A stretch of DNA of 64,000 nucleotides from Echinococcus granulosus (taxonomy: Eukaryota; Platyhelminthes; Cestoda; Cyclophyllidea; Taeniidae). Positions 26,101 through 38,100 of this stretch are shown in pieces. The position numbers and the translations under genes are program-made. The notes under the pieces are model-generated. The model was not told the DNA's origin. It saw only the letters and a program-made list of their open reading frames with translations, and did not search any database. The number at the start of each line of letters is the position of its first letter. The stretch's first letter is position 1. The DNA is taken from the NCBI RefSeq assembly GCF_000524195.1, contig NW_020170390.1, forward strand, positions 188,561 to 252,560, written 5' to 3'.

Positions 26101-29046
26101 GTATTATTTGGTCATTTTGAAATTGATCATATATGTACTACACTGGTAAGGAAAATTATGCCCGTACCTCTGGTTATGTTGTGTTTTCATCGTAGGAAGC
26201 TCCGCTTTTGATCCCACGGACACTCCAGCTGATCGAAAACCCACCACTTCGTCAACCTCGGGTGCAAATGGCAGTGTCAACACTTCAAAGCGTCACCGAA
26301 TTGGTTTGTCTGCCCTCTTTCACACCTCGAGAAGCAAGCATAACAGTGGCTCTGGGAAGCCACCCTCTCCTGCCTGCGAGTCCATCCCGCTGTCGCCCTT
26401 ACCACCTTCAGTTCCTACAACAGCATCAGATTTATCGCCCTCTTCCACACTCTCTGGCACGGCCTCCCAATCCGGTCGAGGCTCTGGCAAACGCAAGTCT
26501 TTGTCAACCACGCCAAGACGCCTCCTGCTTCACAAGCTCTTTCAAACAGAGCGCAACAGACAGCGGCGAGTAAGTGCTGGCAGTCGGAAGTCGTCAGGTT
26601 TGACAAAGAAGCAGCGTGATTCCGTCTCACCCGACTCATCGCAAATCCTGCCCGAAGGGACCGTCCAAAGTAGTCCAGATCTGGAAAACAGGAAGGTGGT
26701 AATAGAGCCACCTCACTGGTAAGGTCTGAAACAGGAAACTTCTTGATACTATTTCCTCCCTCTACTATAAACATACACAAATGTTGTAGCAACTACGTTT
26801 CGGCCACCGTGCAGATTCCTCCACTGCCGCCTTACCTCTTGCGTCAATCGAACCACACTTTGGGACCTCGACGTCGGCTTCTCGACATCATACCCCCACC
26901 CCCAGCCCACCTTCCCACAACAGCAGCATCTATTCCACGACCTTGCACCCTCTCAGCCACATCCGACGGAGAGACAAAAAGCGGAGTACGCAGACGTCCC
27001 TTCGTCCTTCGTATAAAGTCGCAGAGCCTCGATATTCTCTACCAACCAGATGAGGCAATGGCGATGGAGGCCAAGGGGGAGGAGAGCAATGAGACCGAAG
27101 CTGAGGGTGAGGATGACGAGGGTGAAGAGACGGGAGGAGTAGCTTCGATGAACCCCGTGCCACTGGCTCTATGGTCTGCTCTTCATGTCGCCTCCATCGC
27201 ACCGCTCTTCCTCGACTGTAACCCTGCGGCCCCTGTGCGTTCCTATCCTCCTACAGCTCCACACTCGGCATCCTTCGCGCGAGTCACCTTTTCCCCATTC
27301 ACCACAGATGAATCGAATGTGAGCATTTGCCGTGTTTTTTTTTCTTGAAACAGTCTATCTTTACCAAAAGCTTTACCTTTATTAGCACGCAGCCGGTGTG
27401 TTGGGAAAAGCCCAGTCTTGTCTGGGTCGGATATCCTCCACTCTAGCTCTGACAACAGTTTCCGTTGATCGAAGTCGACAGCCCACACGCCAGCAGTGGA
27501 ATACACAACGTGAACTCTCCGCCCCTGCACCCAGTTCATCACCATGGCAACGAAAGTTGAATAATCTCTCCCCGGTGTACTATTCGCCTCCTTCAGGCAG
27601 CGGTGTTGGCAGAGGAGACGGCAGTAGCGGTGGTGGTGGTGGTAGCGGACAAGAGCCCTGCTGCAAGTGCGTTTGCCATTCGGCGGGTGGCGGAAGTCGA
27701 CAGTCCTCGTCGGCTACTACTACGACAACCTCTTCTCAATCCTCCTCTCCGTGGTTGCCCGTCGACAATCCTGTCGCTCTTTCCAGAGACGCCTACCTCA
27801 AAGTATGGAGATTTGTCCACCACCTAATTGTGGTATCCATTGTTCATCTATCGTATTATTGGTTTTGTGAGATTCCGCTACGGAGAAGTTTTTTTATAAA
27901 AATAGCATATAGACATTTTCGTAAATCATTAAATGGCTGAAGTGACGGAGACGCGCTGTCTGCATTATAGTGAAATTTGCTTGACTCAGGTTACTCAGGA
28001 TGGGTACCTAAATCGTTCGGCGGTTGGCGAGGCTCTTGACGACGATGATGACGATGACGGCATCGATATGACAAGTGGTATGCGGTCAACGTCGTCAGTG
28101 CTGTTGTCGCGATCCCTGTGTGGCTTCTCCCCCTCACCCCTCTTTTCCCCCACCTCATTCCTTCAGCAACAACAACAGCAGCGACACCCCAGTAATAGTC
28201 CGCCCACTTCTTTCCTTGATTCCTCGGGCGTGGCTGTGGACCCCGGTGACCAGGTGATCATTCTACCTGAGGAGGAAGAGGAGGAGACGGGCGAATTGAG
28301 TTTTGGCGCCGGTGAGGCTGCTGAGGACACTGACACCCTCTACGCCGAATTCCAAACTCTTCCCCATCAGGCACTTTACAAGACTGTCTATGACGGGAAG
28401 TTGGATGGAGATTGGTGCAATGGCTGTGTGAGTTGAGCATACCTTCGATGGAAGTGGCTTGAGTAGCTTGCTTGTGATCACTTAATTGAGACTATCTATA
28501 GCCTAATTTGGGGGCGACCCTCTGTTGGTTACGACTGTCATCAGAACACTAACTCCGAACGGATTTCGTTCCTAACCATAGTTATTTTGGCGTCCGAGAT
28601 ACCTTCAAATACATGGGCATGTGGGTTTGGAAACCGATTTACTATGATGTTTCCGAAAAATTTGAGGACTGATAGTATGGACAGCCTGTCTGGGATGTCA
28701 TGACGCTAGCTTGATACCCGAACGGTGAAGATTGAAAATATCTGCATGGTTAAGTATTCAGCAAAAAATTGATATCACTGTTAGGTTGTAGTGCGCTTGA
28801 AGGTCTACTTAATTCAAGGTAGCTTTACCTTAAAACAGGATTGCTGATACCGACAGATGACTCATTTCTACTTTTCAGGCACCTATTCCAGAACCAGAGG
28901 TGTTGTCTACAGAGTTTCCCTCATATCCTTGCCGCCGTAGAAAAGCCTTCCGAATGAAGGATAAACCAGAAGGTCTGCTCAGTTCGCCCGAAGATGACAG
29001 TGCCAACGGGACCGGTGGTAATCCCACAATCCCTGCTGCTCCTTGA
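8191..29046 (+). CDS. MLK: Mixed-lineage kinase (MLK-family MAP3K), SH3-kinase-CRIB
   Basis: MAP3K of the MLK1-4/slipper group, which acts upstream of JNK/p38. Exons: 8191-8313, 8726-9109, 14752-14844, 20519-20786, 22205-22368, 23158-23347, 24539-24696, 24884-25036, 25131-25521, 25616-26044, 26196-26718, 26790-27318, 27386-27802, 27990-28427, 28879-29046. All phases match, giving 1475 aa. SH3 about 18-75 (EGWWVGQ, GVFPANYV) is split by intron 1. Kinase about 165-425: GAGSFG 172-177, K192, alphaC E204, HRDLKTAN 282-289, DFG 314-316, APE 338-340. Serines at 326 and 329 match the MLK activation-loop sites. After the kinase, FFSLSTEEFTALQSAW resembles the MLK-specific segment; then a weak coiled coil (about 480-525) and a CRIB-like ISYPSDVRHVFHV (616-628). 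The tail of about 840 aa is Ser/Pro-rich with Q, D, E and G runs. Start at 8191 is the first ATG of the SH3 exon; an upstream non-coding exon is possible. Confidence 0.93.
9110..14751 (+). other. MLK intron 2 (5.6 kb)
   Basis: GT (gtaagt) to AG (ttccttcag) intron separating the SH3 exon from the glycine-rich-loop exon. AT-rich, with only short open frames lacking splice context. No additional exon, RNA gene or mobile element recognised. Confidence 0.75.
14845..20518 (+). other. MLK intron 3 (5.7 kb)
   Basis: gtaagt donor to aaaatgtag acceptor, phase 0. It separates the catalytic-lysine exon from the alphaC-helix exon. Spacing from alphaC E204 to the NVV motif matches other MAP3Ks, so no exon needs to be missing. 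Contains G-runs at 14925-14943 and otherwise AT-rich sequence; no gene seen. Confidence 0.75.
14925..14943. repeat. Interrupted poly-G tract
   Basis: Seven Gs, AA, then ten Gs, just inside MLK intron 3, about 80 bp after its donor. It may form a G-rich secondary structure or be an assembly-sensitive homopolymer. Confidence 0.8.
20787..24538 (+). other. MLK introns 4-6 (non-coding parts)
   Basis: Introns 20787-22204, 22369-23157 and 23348-24538 flank the kinase exons at 22205-22368 and 23158-23347. Intron 4 joins in phase 1 to give KTAN-ILI, as in other MLKs. Intron 6 joins in phase 1 to give LLTS-CWAD. The intronic DNA is AT-rich with no recognisable gene. Confidence 0.7.
24060..24083. repeat. 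GT dinucleotide microsatellite
   Basis: An imperfect GT run (one C interruption) in MLK intron 6. Ordinary simple repeat. Confidence 0.85.
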
Positions 29047-29222
29047 AGTATCTCGCCCCGCTACATCTCCACCCCGATGTGATCTGCATTTAATTCGTCC
29101 CCATCCCTCTCACTGTCATTGCTGGTTTCGCTATTTCGTCTACGAGTACATTATTTTCTTTTTCTTCTTTGTACAGATTGAAGAAATAAGTCATTTTGTG
29201 ATTATGTTAGTGACTGCTATCA

Positions 29223-29228
29223 ATTAAA
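29223..29228 (+). terminator. Candidate MLK polyadenylation signal (ATTAAA)
   Basis: ATTAAA 176 nt after the MLK stop at 29046, and before the stop codon of the convergent MRPL39 gene, so the MLK transcript could end without overlapping the MRPL39 coding region. Motif-only evidence. Confidence 0.35.
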
Positions 29229-29270
29229 CCACAGAGATTATTTCCTGTGCTAGTCTGGGGAGGCTTACTA

Positions 29271-29276
29271 TTTATA
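29271..29276 (-). terminator. Possible MRPL39 polyadenylation signal (TATAAA variant)
   Basis: On the minus strand a TATAAA hexamer, a known weak variant of AATAAA, lies 28 nt after the MRPL39 stop. No canonical signal is seen closer. Low confidence. Confidence 0.2.
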
Positions 29277-29303
29277 GCCTAGTAGACACCGAGTAAAATT
29301 GAA

Positions 29304-30608
29304 TCACAGAGGCTCCACGTAGTTGGACGCATCAGCAACTGTGCTGTTTGGCTGCTTGGCTCGTCGGATAAGAACGTCGAAGGTAGTGAAGTGGGCCAGA
29401 AAAGCTGTCGGCATGGCAACTCCCTGAGCTCGGTAGACGAGTTGGTAGGGAGAGTCGTTCGGCTTTACGTACTCTGCTGCAAGACGGCCTAGGAGCCGCA
29501 GTGATACTATCGAAAATCGTCCAACCAGGGAGGAGTTAGCGATCATGGGCGTCTTCGTGTGAACCTAAAAGGGATAATTAGGGTAAAAGGACAATGTATG
29601 ATGATTTTAAACCTCTACACCTTGTCCTATAGGACACCGAATAGTTCAGACATTTTGGAAATGTCAAAAAATGAAACTACCTGAACGTAATTTCCAACGC
29701 GATATAGAGTAGAGGATGTTGAACCAGCCTCTTTACGTAAACATGCTAGCCTGTAGGCGTCTTGCAGGATGTTTCGAGTCTCCTCTGGACTAGTATCTAG
29801 GACCTCGAAGGGTTTCGCGTTGGACGCAATGATTTGACCGACCTGAGACAAGGCGCGCAACTCGCATTCTGTTGGACTCCAGTTAACTATACCTTCCAAA
29901 GCACTCTTTGAGTTCAACTCCATTCGGAAGTCGGCGACAAAACTGCCCGATTGGAGGGAGGTCTCGTGAAAGGAGAGCAACCGCATGCGAAACTTGTCCT
30001 TAAATGCTGACTCGACAGCAGCAGCCATTACCACCTGACATGAGCGCCAAAAAGCACGATTTGCCTCTGTTGGGTCATTATGAATATCCTGTAATAAAAT
30101 AACAGTGTGATTTTAACATTATGATACCAAGATTATAGTAACCCATAATGGAAATATGAGTTATGAAGAGTACAGAAAGCACAAAAGCTAGTTGTATAAA
30201 AATAGGGAGCAAGGACCCAAAATACGCACTTGCCTTAAAATGTATAAAATCAAGCGTCACGTCATCATTAATGGGCCGATGCATATCATAGGGAGAACCA
30301 TTTACGAGAGCTATTACACTTCTATCACAAAGCAACTGGGACAGGTGCTTTGCGCAATCAAAGGGCGTTGATATCCCCTTTGCCATGCTCAGTTCCATTT
30401 TTGGTCTTGGCAGACCATTGTATAATACTTTGATACGATCAGCACGAGGTGAAACGCATAAGCTTGTAGCGGCATATTTAGCTTCCTTCCACCTGCAAGA
30501 TCTGCTAATAATGTCGGGTGCAAATTCAATATTTGTGAGTTTATTGGCCACCTTAGATGCTTCTACAAGAAGAGTAGCAAAGCCGCGCCGCTTTAACAGG
30601 GGGTCCAT
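29304..30608 (-). CDS. MRPL39: Mitochondrial large ribosomal subunit protein mL39
   Basis: mL39 is a structural protein of the mitochondrial ribosome related to the N-terminal TGS/SAD part of threonyl-tRNA synthetase but without catalytic activity. Exons in transcript order: 30608-30234, 30088-29681, 29564-29304; all junctions phase 0; product 347 aa (human about 338). Family signatures: VNGSPYDMHRPI (about 102-113, TGS-like), NRAFWRSCQ just after the first junction, and YRAQGVAMPTAFLAHFTTFD near the C-terminus, matching the human RFQGVSLPVHLRAHFTIWD region. The start is fixed by an in-frame TAA two codons upstream and an ACCATGG context. The first intron is GC-AG (AAG/GCAAGT); a GT donor nearby would break the frame. 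It lies tail-to-tail with MLK (257 bp between stops) and in the same orientation as Pellino upstream. A basic N-terminus (KRRGF) could be part of a mitochondrial targeting signal. Confidence 0.93.
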
Positions 30609-30686
30609 GGTTTATTTAGCGCGCATGTGAAATGAGCAGTTAAAATATGGCGAAGATTAAATAATGTCACTAGTCATTTAAGTTGA

Positions 30687-30694
30687 TTTTTATA
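30687..30694 (-). promoter_or_regulatory. TATA-like element upstream of MRPL39
   Basis: Minus-strand TATAAAAA about 80 nt before the MRPL39 start codon, with a GCCATATTTT motif resembling a YY1 site between them (around 30640-30655). Motif-only call in AT-rich DNA. Confidence 0.2.
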
Positions 30695-31116
30695 CTTTAA
30701 AGCAATAAGAATCAAGCAATGTTTTAATTTATTTTTTAGGTGCTGCCTGCATGCCTGTTCATTGCAACTCTTGGAAAAAATCAAAATCAGTATATTTGTT
30801 CAGTGTCAAAGAAATTTCTCAGAAGCATTTACTTCCTACGGTAAAACATGACTTTTTTGCAAACATTTCTTTGGTGTTTATTTAGGTGCCAAATACATTG
30901 CTGTTCGCCTTCTAATATACAACCCAATTTCATCGATTAGAGGTGTACCAAGATCTAATAAATTATTTACATAAGCATCCATTTTTGTAATCCTACTTCT
31001 GCAATCACTCTCGTATCGGCAATTTTATGTAGTGCAGCTTCACAATGGTGGTGTTTTTTCAATATAGGCAAAATATCTCCTAAACTTATGATACTAGAAA
31101 TTCAAGGACTTTTCAA

Positions 31117-31228
31117 TCCGTCGTTCTTTGTGTAACTCCCAGTTTTGGTTAAGGGCTACTTAGGGGCCCCGCCATAGTGCCCCCATAAGGCGGCCTGGTC
31201 CCTGGGTCATGCCAGTAGCCCCGAGTCC
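31117..31228 (-). repeat. Interspersed repeat family, copy C
   Basis: Read on the minus strand this copy runs GGGGCTACTGGCATGACCC ... GGCGGGGCCCCTAAGTAGCC ... ACCAAAACTGGGAGTTACAC. The same order of blocks occurs at 62186-62289 and 62882-62991 (plus strand) and, more degraded, at 44330-44433 (minus). This is a dispersed element of at least 110 bp. No coding potential recognised. Confidence 0.7.
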
Positions 31229-31470
31229 TACTGTGCGCCGAATATATAAATTCTGCCTGGATATTATGTCCTTTTTGTCAACAATCTTGTGCAGTAATTC
31301 AGTACTTAACCACACCAACCCTGAAGTTGCAGTTTCGCTCAAAAATGTGCCACCTAGACTATGCAAATTTACTCACCCCCTCTCTACGCAAAAGATAGGT
31401 TTGCTGTGCTGCTTTGATAGTCTTTTAACTCTGTGTTTGACGGTGTAGGCACTTGCTTATCCGTATATTG

Positions 31471-31522
31471 TAGTTTCGCTAGGCGCCATGACCTTCGTGC
31501 CATGCCAGTAGTCTCTTAGCCC
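31471..31522 (-). repeat. Interspersed repeat family, partial copy D
   Basis: Short, degraded copy about 250 bp from copy C and in the same orientation. It shares the CATGCCAGTAG block (plus strand) and neighbouring GGCGCCATGACC-like sequence. Truncated: the ACCAAAAC end is not seen. Confidence 0.4.
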
Positions 31523-32134
31523 ACACTACTAACTCACGACTTCAGGGAAGGCTGGAGGCAGCATACTTCTTCCACGCTTGACCGTATTATCATGAATTCA
31601 GAGAAGACTTGGAGTGCTGAACTTATGTACACCCACGTTAACACTCATCGCTAAGTACGGTGCCTGTCAGCTACAATCCACTTTGCGGCATAAAAAGTTG
31701 CAATCACTAGAAAGGCGCACATGCAGGCAATAAAGACCGCCCAACCTTCTGACCCACTGCAGAAGGTAAAACTTGAACCTCCTACTCCTAAAGCGCCCCA
31801 TAAATCACACCCACGAAACTAATGACAACACAAGCAAAATTTACAACATAGCTGCCACATCAAAATTCACCGTAAGAGCAAAGCATACTTCCCGAATTAT
31901 TAGTGAGAGAACACTAAGTAACGTGTATTATGCTGCAGTTGTGATAAATCATTGTACGTACACTTTGAAGAGGAGGGGAAGCGTGCCAGCATAAACACGA
32001 CACCATCAACAGAAATAACAACAGGAGGTCAAAAGTGGCATAGTGGTGGATAAAGGGAGGAAAAGGAGGCCAAGAAAGACGCCGTGGTGTGTGAGATGGG
32101 GCCAGGGCTGGACGACAGGGTAAACAGCTTGCCA

Positions 32135-35100
32135 TCAATCGATAACTGAGTCGACGTCGGCAGAGGCGGTGGGGGTAGTCACAGGAGCGAAGACGAAGGG
32201 GTTGGCGCGATGGGGCGAGTCGAAAGGAGTGCAGTTAAAAGCCTCAAAGGCTTCTTTCAGGGTGCTCTCGTCCGCGCGGTGTTGGAAGATCAGTCGCACA
32301 GGCGGTCCCTCAATCACGTGAGCGCAGAAGGGACATTTCGATAACATTGGTGTTTGACTGGTAGCTGGTAGCTTCAACTTTGACCAAAACCTACAAAAAA
32401 TACGACCCAAAATGGCGATACAACAGCTCAACAACCCCAGGATGAGAACGTGGATCAAGATTTTAACCGGAGAAATTAGCACTAAAGCAGCGGGTGTTGA
32501 AAACAAAACAAACGAAAAAATAGCTGTCAACAGGTGGATTACCCTACTCGATTTATGCGACGCGTTACTTGCAAATCCAAAATTTGACACAGGTCATCAT
32601 TTAGCATTTCCGTGGTGCTAAGATCTTGCCAAACAAATATTGAAGCAGAGGCTGTGACTCAATGGCTCTGAAATCCTAGTGGTAGCAATAAATCGGTTAC
32701 GACAGCGAACTTGAGAGGCTAAAATGCACTTGTTTCCAAAAGAAGAGGAATTTACATGGGACGAAAAAATTATTTGCGCATTTGACTAAAGTAACAGTTC
32801 AATAAGAAGAGTCAGCAACACTTAAAATCGAGGAAAGACAGGAAGTGTAGCAATATTAGACAAAACAAAGCCATGGTTAACCATCTCCCACAATAATTGT
32901 CGTGCAGTTGAGCGATGGAACCACTTGCTGATTGGCTTAGGGGCCGAAGAGCGAATGCTGTTTGAGCGCCTTGTACCGCTGGCATGAAACAATTCTTGTT
33001 AGACAACCTGATTTACTCGGATAGATAGCCAACATCAGTACCGGCTACCCTGTCAGTGCAATTGCCTGCACAAACACAGCGTTAGACTGTAAATCAAAGT
33101 GTAATCGAATTTAGTGGCACAAATTGATGCTTTTTTGACGAGAAAGTCGTAAAAGATGACCTTCAAAAGGCCACAATTCACGAAAGCAATCTCCCATCCC
33201 GTTGATTAGTTTTGGCAGCACAGTCTCGTTTTCGTGAAGTTACTAGAGCCCACCTGACAGTTGCCTCAGAGGCGATGTGGCCACAGGGATTGAAGCAATG
33301 CGAAGGGGCGCCCCGATCCACGAAAAAGCCGACCTCCTCGCCAACGGAGATACGAACAAATCGCGACGTCTGTCGGCACAGGGGACACGTCCGTTTATCC
33401 TGTTCAGATGAGAATCTACAATACAAAAAAGTGTCCACGCATTTACTTCAAGTGAAATACAACCGTAGACTCAAAATGTTTTTGCAGCATCTGTTCAGCA
33501 CCAGACCACGAAAAATGTTGACCTGCTTAAACTTGGGAATACATTCCCCGTACAATAATCATTCAATTAAACAATGAGGCGAATAGTAAAAGCGAAAAGA
33601 CGTTGTGGCAGTCAGTACTGATATTAAAACAAATATAATTAGGCCGAAAAAAGACTACACACCAGTGGGGTTAAGTGACAGTTTAATACGATTGAGATGG
33701 AAATACTCATCATCCAAATAAAATTGGTCGCCACAATCAACTCGCTCTTCCATATCACACGCTTGATCAACATTTGAAGACCTTCGGATAGTACGAATCC
33801 GGTTTGAGTGGGGAACGGAGTGTCAGCGATTTAAGTGAAAAGAACTTGGTCCATGCCAAAGAAACATCTGAGACGACAGGGTAGTCAAGCTGGCCCCACT
33901 GTGGCCAAAACATTGTCTTAGAGTGCCAAAATCAGATACCAACGTGAAGTTATGGATAGCAGAAATATTGACGAAGCGACTAGTGATGTTAGATCAAATT
34001 TAATGAGTGAAGGAAAATTTGGATTTACTAAGAACAATGAGTTGTTCCGCTATGGTAAAAGAGCTTGATATGCAAACCCTATTGCTCTTAACATTGAGCA
34101 CCCATACTGCGGATGACACTAAGCACATTCACTCAGCTTGAGCAGCAGCAGTAAGGGAAAGCAGTCGACGACGCAGCTGAAAGTACTTTTAGTCGCTCCG
34201 GTTAGCAGTGCCCACAGCAAACACAACTAGAAGCGTAAAAGTGGAAAACAACGCACTCATCTCTTTCCAATACCAGAGGGACAGTGGTAAGCTCTAAGAC
34301 CCACCTAGTCAAAAGAGTTCAACGAAACAAATGCCCTCCCTGACGGTAGGACGATAAAAACTGGAGTTTCTTTTTGTGGACGCGTGGGTATGGCAACAAT
34401 TGACCGGATATCTGCAATTGAACAACTCTTCCCAGATTTGAGGTTGTGCTCTAGACTCATGAATTTGATGCTGCTATTTAGTTGCCGAATGTACTGCAGG
34501 CAGGTAGTTGGTATAAATGCTATCCAGATTAACATAAAAAGGAAGTGTGGGCTTACTGCTGGTTGCTGGGCTGCCAGTCGTGATAGCCGTGCACATGGCC
34601 GCAGTTCAGGTATACGTGGGGCTGGCCCCCACCACCAAAGGTGGCACCTATAGAGGAGCTAGAGAAATCCTGACCTGATGCTGCTGAACAAAAGTATTCG
34701 GAAGGAATTCGGGGTGCACCAAATCCCTCGAAATGGAGAGTTTTCAAGTAAACAGGACATTGGATGTGAAGCTGATTGAGAATATTCACCTAAAGCAAAA
34801 CAAAGGAGCTTGCTCAAGAAGAGTTCGAAACAGCTTAAGTGGTTCAGAGTAGCTCCAGAGCTTGCTTACACATCAATGTTGATTAATGGTTCGGTTTCAT
34901 TGCATAGAATAAATCTGCTATTAGCAAAACCACTAAAGAGTTTTAGATGAGTTTTGACGCTGACTAACACATTGCAATTACGCAAAGGACTTTTACCATA
35001 GCAATACCTTCGCCTCAAGAAACGCGAATCACAAATGTATGCACACACCATTTCACCGATGTCGGTGAGGGTTAGACCGTTTTTTAGACCCTCTGCCGAC

Positions 35101-38100
35101 CGCCAAATGAGGATAGCGCCGAAAAGATCAATGAGGGTCCCGTCCTCAAGCACGTTGTCTTCTTCTATAACCTGCAAAAACACCACGTCAGCGGAAGAAA
35201 ACTAGAACATTTCGTCCACTAAAAAGTACTGTAGGATAGCAAGTCGCCTAACGAATTAAGGCTAAAATGAAGGGACTCCGACTGCAGGTAAAAAAGGGAA
35301 GTCCAAAAGTTGATCACTTCTGGATTGGGCTAACAATAATTGTTAAATGCGGTAGGGAAAAATGGATAATAAATGAAGGTATAATTGCAACTAACGAAGA
35401 AAAGAGATGCGTACCCGATCAGTTTCTCCAGGTACAAACATGATGGAATGCAGTTTGTATACACTTCCACGCACACTGACTTCACGCCAGAGCGAACTGC
35501 AAACGAGTGCACCGTATGAGGCAAAGTAGTAGCTGCTTATTCCCATCAACTCCCATTACTGATTCTCAAAGCCGAGCTAATATAACAAATAGGAATATAG
35601 CGATAGGAAACTAATTTCGTTGATGGTCCGATTTACTGTTAGGCAAAAACCGCCGTCTAGGCAAGTTTTACCCGTTTCATAAACAAATATGACAAGGAGT
35701 GATTACGCTGCCTTTGTGTTTACTTGCGCTCTACTTTGCACTTTAAAAAACAGTTCCTTAAATAAGACAAGCTGCAGAAAATTATTTGTGGTGAAAATGC
35801 TGATACCTTAGAGAATCATGCACAAGGAGCTAATGAGGCAAAAAAAGTTACGAATGCAAGTGGTATTGCCCATGGCAGTGTATACATCCACTTAAAAACA
35901 TGCGGATCCCACAAAATTAATCATTCTTCGTCATTTGCATTTTTTATCGAATCAGTAAAAGTACCGTAACATTAAGGGAACAAACTTTCAACTACCTGAA
36001 ATTGAAGCTGCTAAGGCGGTTTTTGCTTATCGAAATAGGTTCCCTTCTCACGAGGAAAAGTGTGTTTAAAACTAAGTAAAAAATAGAACATTTGGGGGAA
36101 TAAAGTGTTTGACTTACGATTGTTCGCCATCTAAAATAAACGAAAAGGCGTTTTAGTAAAAGGTAACAACTCGTGGAGAGAGGAAACAGCGAGTTGAAAT
36201 TAACGAAAACAAACTCCCAATGAAATCAATTTGAAAGGGAGCTAAAGCACGCTAAATACTAACTGCTTCACCATTTCAGAAATCCATATAAACAGAAAAA
36301 AGCACTTATCTGGATAAGAATAACAAAGGATTAATAAAAATGGGTAAAGGCATGAAATGAATGCAGCGTTTTCTCTCAATGCAATACTTTACGCCCCCAG
36401 TAGGGGTCGTTACAAAGTGACAGACTGTATCAAAAATAAATTGCAGGTTGGGATTGGACATTAAAGGATGCGCTGATCACCTGTTTCACCACTTCTGAGC
36501 CATTGACTTGGTTTTAATATCCGGACTCCATTGGTAGTAAACCCATCCATAATACCATTATGTCTCCATTTGCAGGCGTTTACCTGAGTAACAAAAAATA
36601 ATCAATCACACTATAATCTGCCATTTAACAATTTGAAAACAATCCTCAGAACAAACACTTTCTGCTCCTATTTAGTGTAAAAAAATTTGCTAGAACGAAA
36701 AGGCAGAACGAAGCTTCATAACAAGTTGTACCGCTGATTGGAAGCTATAGTAATAAGGGAGAAGCAGCATGCTTGCCAACACTTTTAAACACTATGAATT
36801 TAGGAGGCGGTGAGGCAAGTCTAAAAATGACCAGTGAACCTCGAAAATATTGGACACACTGTTTAATCACAACCAAGATCTATAGCCATTACCCCGCAAC
36901 ACATGCACACAGAAGCAGGGATTTGTAAGGTGAGCAACTTTCAGCATTACACAGCACTGCCGGCTTTGAGAAGGAGGTTTTAAAGGGATGGGATAAGTTG
37001 CAGCTTGGTTACGAATATGAAAAAAAAAATCATAATAAGGCGATGGAGTGCATGGTTTAGACTTACACCGAGGAAAATATTATTGCGCATATCAAAGCCG
37101 GCTGCGTAGATGCGGGCCGTGTGCGGCGGCCTTCGATCGATGTCGATGCGACAGGCGAAGCGGGAGACAGTAAAGAGGGCACCCATCGGTTTCTTGGGTG
37201 ACGGAGAGGACCTGTCGAATATACCGGGGAAAAATTTCCCACGCCTCCGGCATAGAAACGGGTTACTCTCGTTGGCGGGTGTAGTCTCCGTCGGCAAGGC
37301 CGCGTCTCCGATGTGGAAATCGATAACCGGAGATTTATATCGGCCGATCTGTAAGGTAACAAACAATTCCCACAATCCACCAACGAACAGGTGCCAATGG
37401 TTCATCCAGCCAGGTTAAGATGGATGGGAATACGAAATCACCAATGCGATCACCAACAGAATCGCGGGATGTTTTCGGTTCCCGCATAGAACAGTTGCCC
37501 AATCGCAGCCCGAGAAATTAAGAAGCAAATTTAAAAAAACTAGTCTTGGATACGCTAATCTAATGCAAGACTAATCAAGCATATGGAAGTTTCAGGATAA
37601 TAAACCTTTATTAGGTTTCCCAAGATACCCAAAAATGAAACGACACCACATGAATTTTTAAAAAGGTGTAAGTTAATTTAAAATCAAATTACGGTTTGTA
37701 AAATACAAAAAGCTAAACCCTTACTTGGGAGATGAAAGGACCCACCTGAAAGAGGTCAATGTTTGGGTTAGGGACATATTCAACTACAACCGTGTTGGTT
37801 CGATTGAAGGTGTACGAAACAGCATGGCGGTTAGGATTAACAAAGACCTAAAAGAAATGCAAGAAATCCCATGTAAACAAGCATCATTGTAAGAGTTATG
37901 ACTTTGTTCGTTCATTTTGAAGAAGCTAAAACAATGAATAGCAGGGGAACATGATTTATATACGTGTACTTAAGTCCCATCAGAATTTTCACAATTTAAT
38001 AAACACTGAATACTAAAACTCAAAGTTAATTAAAAAATAAGAAAATCAACCAAAGATTTGACTACTGTACAGGAGAAATGGTATAGCGTTGGAATATGCA

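Larger units (their letters stand above)
30700..32134. other. Intergenic DNA between MRPL39 and Pellino
   Basis: No gene seen. Contains repeat copies C and D and the presumed 3' UTR of Pellino. Short open frames on both strands lack splice context or recognisable domains. Confidence 0.5.

Noticed and set aside
26415..26792. 125-codon minus-strand open frame
   Set aside because: Shadow frame opposite MLK exon 11; no independent support.
32391..32590. N-terminal hydrophobic extension of the last Pellino exon, resembling a membrane protein
   Set aside because: This is intron sequence read through: an acceptor at 32391 (ttttttgtag) joins the RING-like exon in phase 2, and the hydrophobic part is upstream of it.
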